Origin: Breoghania sp.
GTDB taxonomy: Bacteria > Pseudomonadota > Alphaproteobacteria > Rhizobiales > Stappiaceae
NCBI RefSeq assembly: GCF_963674635.1
Contig: NZ_OY771475.1
Coordinates: forward strand, 1,054,001-1,118,000
Direction of reading: 5' to 3'
DNA length: 64,000 nucleotides
This document shows, piece after piece, positions 61,058-64,000 of this stretch; positions within the stretch are counted from its first letter, which is position 1; each line of letters begins with the position of its first letter. Position numbers and translations under genes: made by a program. The notes below the pieces were generated by a model. It had not been told where the DNA came from. It did not search any database and saw only the letters and a program-made list of their open reading frames with translations.

Positions 61058-62706
61058 AGTGCACCCTCCGTCTCATACATCCACTGCTTCAGAATCGCTG
61101 CGGCCTGCTCTTCGTCCAGATCAAGCAGCGGTTCGAGCTTCTTGAGCGGCGACTGGTTGATCTTCTGGGTGAGATCCTGAATGAGCAGCGAGTGATCGGG
61201 CGGGCTCAACTTGAGCCCCTCGCTCTCCGGTCCCTCAAGCGCCGCGATTGACGGGTCGCCTTCGCCCAGGGGCTCGTAGCCGGCAACCTCGACAGCAGGC
61301 ACCTTGGCCGGAACCAGAGCGGCAAGAGCCGGGCGGAGGCCGAACCAAACCAGCATTCCCGCAACAATCAGGATGGTCAGCGCGTTGATCACGTTTCCGG
61401 ACTGGCGCATGAAGAGTTCGGTGAGCGACAGGGGCGGCACGGGTTCGATCCCACCCGCATTGTCAACGAACGAAACCATGGACACGGTGACCGTATCCCC
61501 CCGCTCGTCATTGACGCCCGCGGCCGAGGAGACGATCTCCTTGATGTCGGCAAGCTGCATGCGCGCGGAGTTTTCATCCGCATCCGGCCCAAGCGACGCC
61601 ATCAGACGGGCGCGATCGACAAGAACCGCGATGGACAGGCGGTCGACGCGATAGCCATCTTGCGACGTCTCGACGGTCTTGGACGAAATCTCGTAGTTGA
61701 CGGTTTCCTCGCGCCGGGCCGTTTCTTCCGCGGAACGTTCACCTCCATTTGCATCGACATTCTCGGTGGGCAGGTTCTGCTCGACCGTCGTTGGCGACTG
61801 GGTGCTGGCGTTGCTCGCACTTTCCTCTTCGCGGATCGTGCGCACGGACCGCTCGGTCCGCGAATCCGGATCGTAGATGACTTCATTGGTGCGACGACGA
61901 TCGGTGTTGAGCGTCGCGGCCACGCTGACCTCGAAGTTGTTGAGGCCGAGATAGGGCGTCAGCGTCGTACGGATCGTATCCTGAAGGCGGGAATTCACGG
62001 ATTCTTCAAGAGAGGTCTTGAGCCCAATGGACGCATTCGCGGGATCCTTGCCGCTGGCCAGCATCTTGCCGCGCGTATCGAGCACGGTGACCTTTTCGGC
62101 GGTCATGCCGGGAACTGCGGCTGCGACCAGATGACGGATCGCCTCCGCGGTCTGGATGTCATCGGGCGAGTCCGCGCGGATCACCACGGAAGCCGACGGG
62201 GGCTGCTGGTCGCGGCGGAAAGAGCCCTTCTCCGGCATGACGATATGCACACGCGCCGCCCGCACACCGGCCATCAGCTGAATGGTACGCGCGATTTCGC
62301 CTTCAAGGGCCCGGACGCGGGTAATTTCCTGCATGAAGGAGGTCAGGCCGAGGGACCCCAGCTGATCGAAGAGCTCGTAGCCAGATCCCGCACCACGCGG
62401 CAGTCCGCGTTCGGCGAGTAGCATGCGCGCGCGTCCGGTTGCGGAGTGATTGACAAAGACGGCATCGCCCTCGGCGCTGACATCGTAGATGATGCCGGCA
62501 TCCTGCAAGGCGGCGCCGATACGACTGACGTCATCACCTTCCAGGCCCTTGTAGAGCGTGACCATTTCCGGCCGGCTCAGGTAATAGGCCCCGAAGCCGA
62601 CACTCATCATTGTCGCCAACCCGATCAACGCGAGGGCGACAAGCCTTCTCGGACCCAATTCAAGCAAGTTGGCCCATAGCTTCTCAGCATGTTCGCGACC
62701 TGGCAT
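61054..62706 (-). CDS. fliF: Flagellar MS-ring protein FliF
   Basis: 550 residues. N-terminal membrane helix (LVALALIGLATMMSVGFGAY), the YscJ/FliF ring domain (LYKGLEGDDVSRIGAALQDA, VRAARVHIVMPEKG), a second helix (VINALTILIVAGMLVWFGL) and the C-terminal FliG-binding tail. The ATG at 62706 has AGGGG upstream; the frame is open 18 codons more. It heads the operon fliF, fliH-like, motB, motC, fliK, transglycosylase, all but one overlapping. Confidence 0.95.
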   Translation of the reverse strand: MPGREHAEKLWANLLELGPRRLVALALIGLATMMSVGFGAYYLSRPEMVTLYKGLEGDDVSRIGAALQDAGIIYDVSAEGDAVFVNHSATGRARMLLAERGLPRGAGSGYELFDQLGSLGLTSFMQEITRVRALEGEIARTIQLMAGVRAARVHIVMPEKGSFRRDQQPPSASVVIRADSPDDIQTAEAIRHLVAAAVPGMTAEKVTVLDTRGKMLASGKDPANASIGLKTSLEESVNSRLQDTIRTTLTPYLGLNNFEVSVAATLNTDRRRTNEVIYDPDSRTERSVRTIREEESASNASTQSPTTVEQNLPTENVDANGGERSAEETARREETVNYEISSKTVETSQDGYRVDRLSIAVLVDRARLMASLGPDADENSARMQLADIKEIVSSAAGVNDERGDTVTVSMVSFVDNAGGIEPVPPLSLTELFMRQSGNVINALTILIVAGMLVWFGLRPALAALVPAKVPAVEVAGYEPLGEGDPSIAALEGPESEGLKLSPPDHSLLIQDLTQKINQSPLKKLEPLLDLDEEQAAAILKQWMYETEGAL

Positions 62707-62811
62707 CGAGCACCCCTGTTGACGATCGGTTTTATTGTGGCGATGACTATGAAACGCCAAGCTTGCGCGGACATTGCGCCTTGAATGGCGCGCAAAACCT
62801 CGATTGAGACG

Positions 62812-62843
62812 AAAAGAGCCGCGCCCGTTATTGGGCGCGGCTC
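62812..62843 (-). terminator. Rho-independent terminator of the flagellin gene
   Basis: On the minus strand GAGCCGCGCCC and GGGCGCGGCTC form a perfect 11-bp stem with a six-base loop, followed by TTTTC. It starts 32 bases after the flagellin stop and separates flagellin from fliF. Confidence 0.92.
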
Positions 62844-62874
62844 ACTCTCATGGCAGAGAAAACTCAGGCCGATC

Positions 62875-63783
62875 CTAGCGGAACAGCGAGAGGATGTTCT
62901 GGCTGGACGAGTTCGCGATCGACAGCGCCTGGATGCCCAGTTGCTGCTGCACCTGGAGCGCCTGAAGGCGGGTCGATTCCTCGTTCATGTCCGCATCAAC
63001 CAGCTGGCCGATACCACGATCCAGAGCGTCCGTCAGAGCAGAGACGAAGTCGCGCTGGATTTCCACGCGGCTCTTGGCTGCGCCGAGCTGAGTGGCAGCG
63101 TCGGTGATCTTGCCCAGAGCCTCATCGACGTCCTCAAGCATGCCGGTCAGGGTCGTCATGTCGGCGGCCGAGGCGGTCAGTGCAGAGATGTCGATGGTGG
63201 CAACAGCGTTGCCGTTGGTCTGGTTGCTGTCGAGAATGCCGAGAGCGCCGTTGGTGTCGTACAGCTTGATGCTGTCGATATCGACGGTGATCTTTTCGAT
63301 CGTGATCGCACCGCCGGTACGGCTGAACGAAGCAACGATGTCCTTCGAGGCGTTGTAAGACGCCGCGCCGGAGTCAACCGACAGCCAGTTCTCATTGTTG
63401 AAGACCGCAGAGCTTGCAATCGACGCAAGGTTCTCCTGAAGAGCACCAATCTCTTCCTGAATCTTGGCGCGATCAACGCCCGGATCCTGCGCGGCGACCA
63501 GCTTTGCCTTGATATCGTTGACGAGATCAACGGTGCTGTCCATGGCGGTGTACATCGTGTCGAGCGTCGCGGCACCGAGGCCGAGAGCATCTTCAACGGC
63601 GGAAAGCGCCATGTTGTCCGAACGCATGGTCGTCGCGATCGACCAATAAGCGGCATTGTCTTCGGCGGTCGCAACGCGATAACCGGTGGCAATGCGGCTC
63701 TGGGTCTCGGCGAGAGACTTGTTGGTGGTATTCAGCGTCTGCAGAGCAGTCATTGCAGAAGCGTTGGTCATCAAGCTAGCCAT
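62875..63783 (-). CDS. Flagellin
   Basis: 302 residues. N-terminal D0/D1 helices (MTALQTLNTTNKSLAETQSR, IATGYRVATAEDNAAYWSIA), a variable middle and the C-terminal helices (LQALQVQQQLGIQALSIANS). It is the filament subunit, exported unfolded by the flagellar gate. AAGGG lies eight bases before the ATG, a strong terminator follows, and a leader of more than 100 bases carries alternative inverted repeats. Only one flagellin gene is in the window; rhizobia often have several, so others may lie outside. Confidence 0.95.
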   Translation of the reverse strand: MASLMTNASAMTALQTLNTTNKSLAETQSRIATGYRVATAEDNAAYWSIATTMRSDNMALSAVEDALGLGAATLDTMYTAMDSTVDLVNDIKAKLVAAQDPGVDRAKIQEEIGALQENLASIASSAVFNNENWLSVDSGAASYNASKDIVASFSRTGGAITIEKITVDIDSIKLYDTNGALGILDSNQTNGNAVATIDISALTASAADMTTLTGMLEDVDEALGKITDAATQLGAAKSRVEIQRDFVSALTDALDRGIGQLVDADMNEESTRLQALQVQQQLGIQALSIANSSSQNILSLFR

Positions 63784-63840
63784 ATCATGTCCCTTTCAAA
63801 GCTAACGTTTTGCGATGGGACATTCCGGATTTTCACCGGT

Positions 63841-63898
63841 ACGACAGGACGGCGTCATGCCTTCAGACCTCGGTTGGGTTAACGGTCCAACCTGTCGT
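63841..63898 (-). promoter_or_regulatory. Mutually exclusive hairpins in the flagellin leader
   Basis: Two inverted repeats share bases: ACGACAGG (63841-63848) with CCTGTCGT (63891-63898), and GGTTGG (63872-63877) with CCAACC (63887-63892). They overlap at 63891-63892, so the two stems compete. They lie 58-115 bases upstream of the flagellin start, a suitable place for post-transcriptional control by FlbT or a small RNA. Confidence 0.5.
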
Positions 63899-63908
63899 GA
63901 TGAGTAAT

Positions 63909-63944
63909 CTGACACACACGACTTGCGTGAAGCTTGCGTGTCAG
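63909..63944. promoter_or_regulatory. Dyad with direct repeat upstream of flagellin
   Basis: CTGACAC (63909-63915) and GTGTCAG (63938-63944) are perfect inverted arms. Inside, CTTGCGTG occurs twice (63922-63929 and 63933-63940), 11 bases apart, one helical turn. No T-run follows on either strand, so it looks like a protein-binding site more than a terminator. The last 56 bases of the window show nothing further that I can name. Confidence 0.45.
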
Positions 63945-64000
63945 AAAAACGATCTTACCAGATTCCCGACGAGCAGGTTCCAGCCGTCGATCAATATGAA

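Noticed and set aside
1..64000. CRISPR arrays, insertion sequences, prophage or toxin-antitoxin modules
   Set aside because: I saw no regularly spaced repeats, transposase or integrase motifs, terminal inverted repeats with duplications, or paired toxin-antitoxin frames.

Overview
The window reads as the chromosome of a GC-rich, flagellated alphaproteobacterium of the Rhizobiales/Hyphomicrobiales. The evidence is a flagellar locus of rhizobial type: FtcR, FlaF, FlbT, MotC, a short FlgD, DUF1217 and DUF6468 proteins, and a FliN-FliM-MotA block. TRAP and ABC uptake systems and a carnitine-degrading operon suggest a nutrient-scavenging, perhaps marine or host-associated, lifestyle. The genus is not determined. 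TAG is used as an ordinary stop codon (for example at 1978, 2780 and 25076).

1-6080 (+): the end of a short-chain dehydrogenase cut by the window edge, a carbohydrate ABC importer in the order ATPase, MalG-like permease, binding protein, MalF-like permease, then a LysR regulator.

6195-14011 (+): an aminotransferase, an RraA-family aldolase-like protein, the three 5-oxoprolinase subunits PxpB-PxpC-PxpA, and a DctP-DctQ-DctM TRAP transporter. Together they suggest uptake of a lactam, ring opening to a glutamate analogue, transamination to a 2-oxo acid and retro-aldol cleavage. A small winged-helix-like protein follows.

14088-26036: a minus-strand operon for carnitine-type catabolism. It holds a beta-keto acid cleavage enzyme (BKACE), a carnitine dehydrogenase/thioesterase fusion, a Dpp-type ABC importer with a fused double ATPase, a short-chain dehydrogenase and a quinone-oxidoreductase-like protein. 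A GlxA/AraC-family regulator is divergent from it, and an HSL-family esterase follows.

26173-34311: a secreted DUF4424 protein, a Dpp-type binding protein behind a cytosolic penicillin-binding-fold serine hydrolase with a divergent LysR regulator, a two-gene electron-transfer module (membrane cytochrome b plus membrane-anchored octaheme cytochrome c of the tetrathionate reductase family) with an FNR-like box upstream, and tRNA-Ser(UGA).

34427-63783: flagellar genes. Minus: ftcR, fliI, an unnamed gene, flgF, DUF1217. Plus: motA, fliM, DUF6468, fliN, fliG, flhB, an unnamed gene. Minus: flagellin, fliF, fliH-like, motB, motC, fliK/motD, a lytic transglycosylase, flgE, flgK, flgL, flaF, flbT, flgD, fliQ, flhA, fliR and four small proteins (FliJ-like, rod-binding, FlgN-like, FliL-like). 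flgBC, flgG, flgAHI, fliE and fliP are not in the window.

The most notable observations are an in-frame amber codon that splits flhB before its autocleavage domain, the lactam-to-2-oxo-acid pathway suggested by 6195-13648, the octaheme cytochrome module, a dyad before the carnitine operon, and mutually exclusive hairpins in the flagellin leader.
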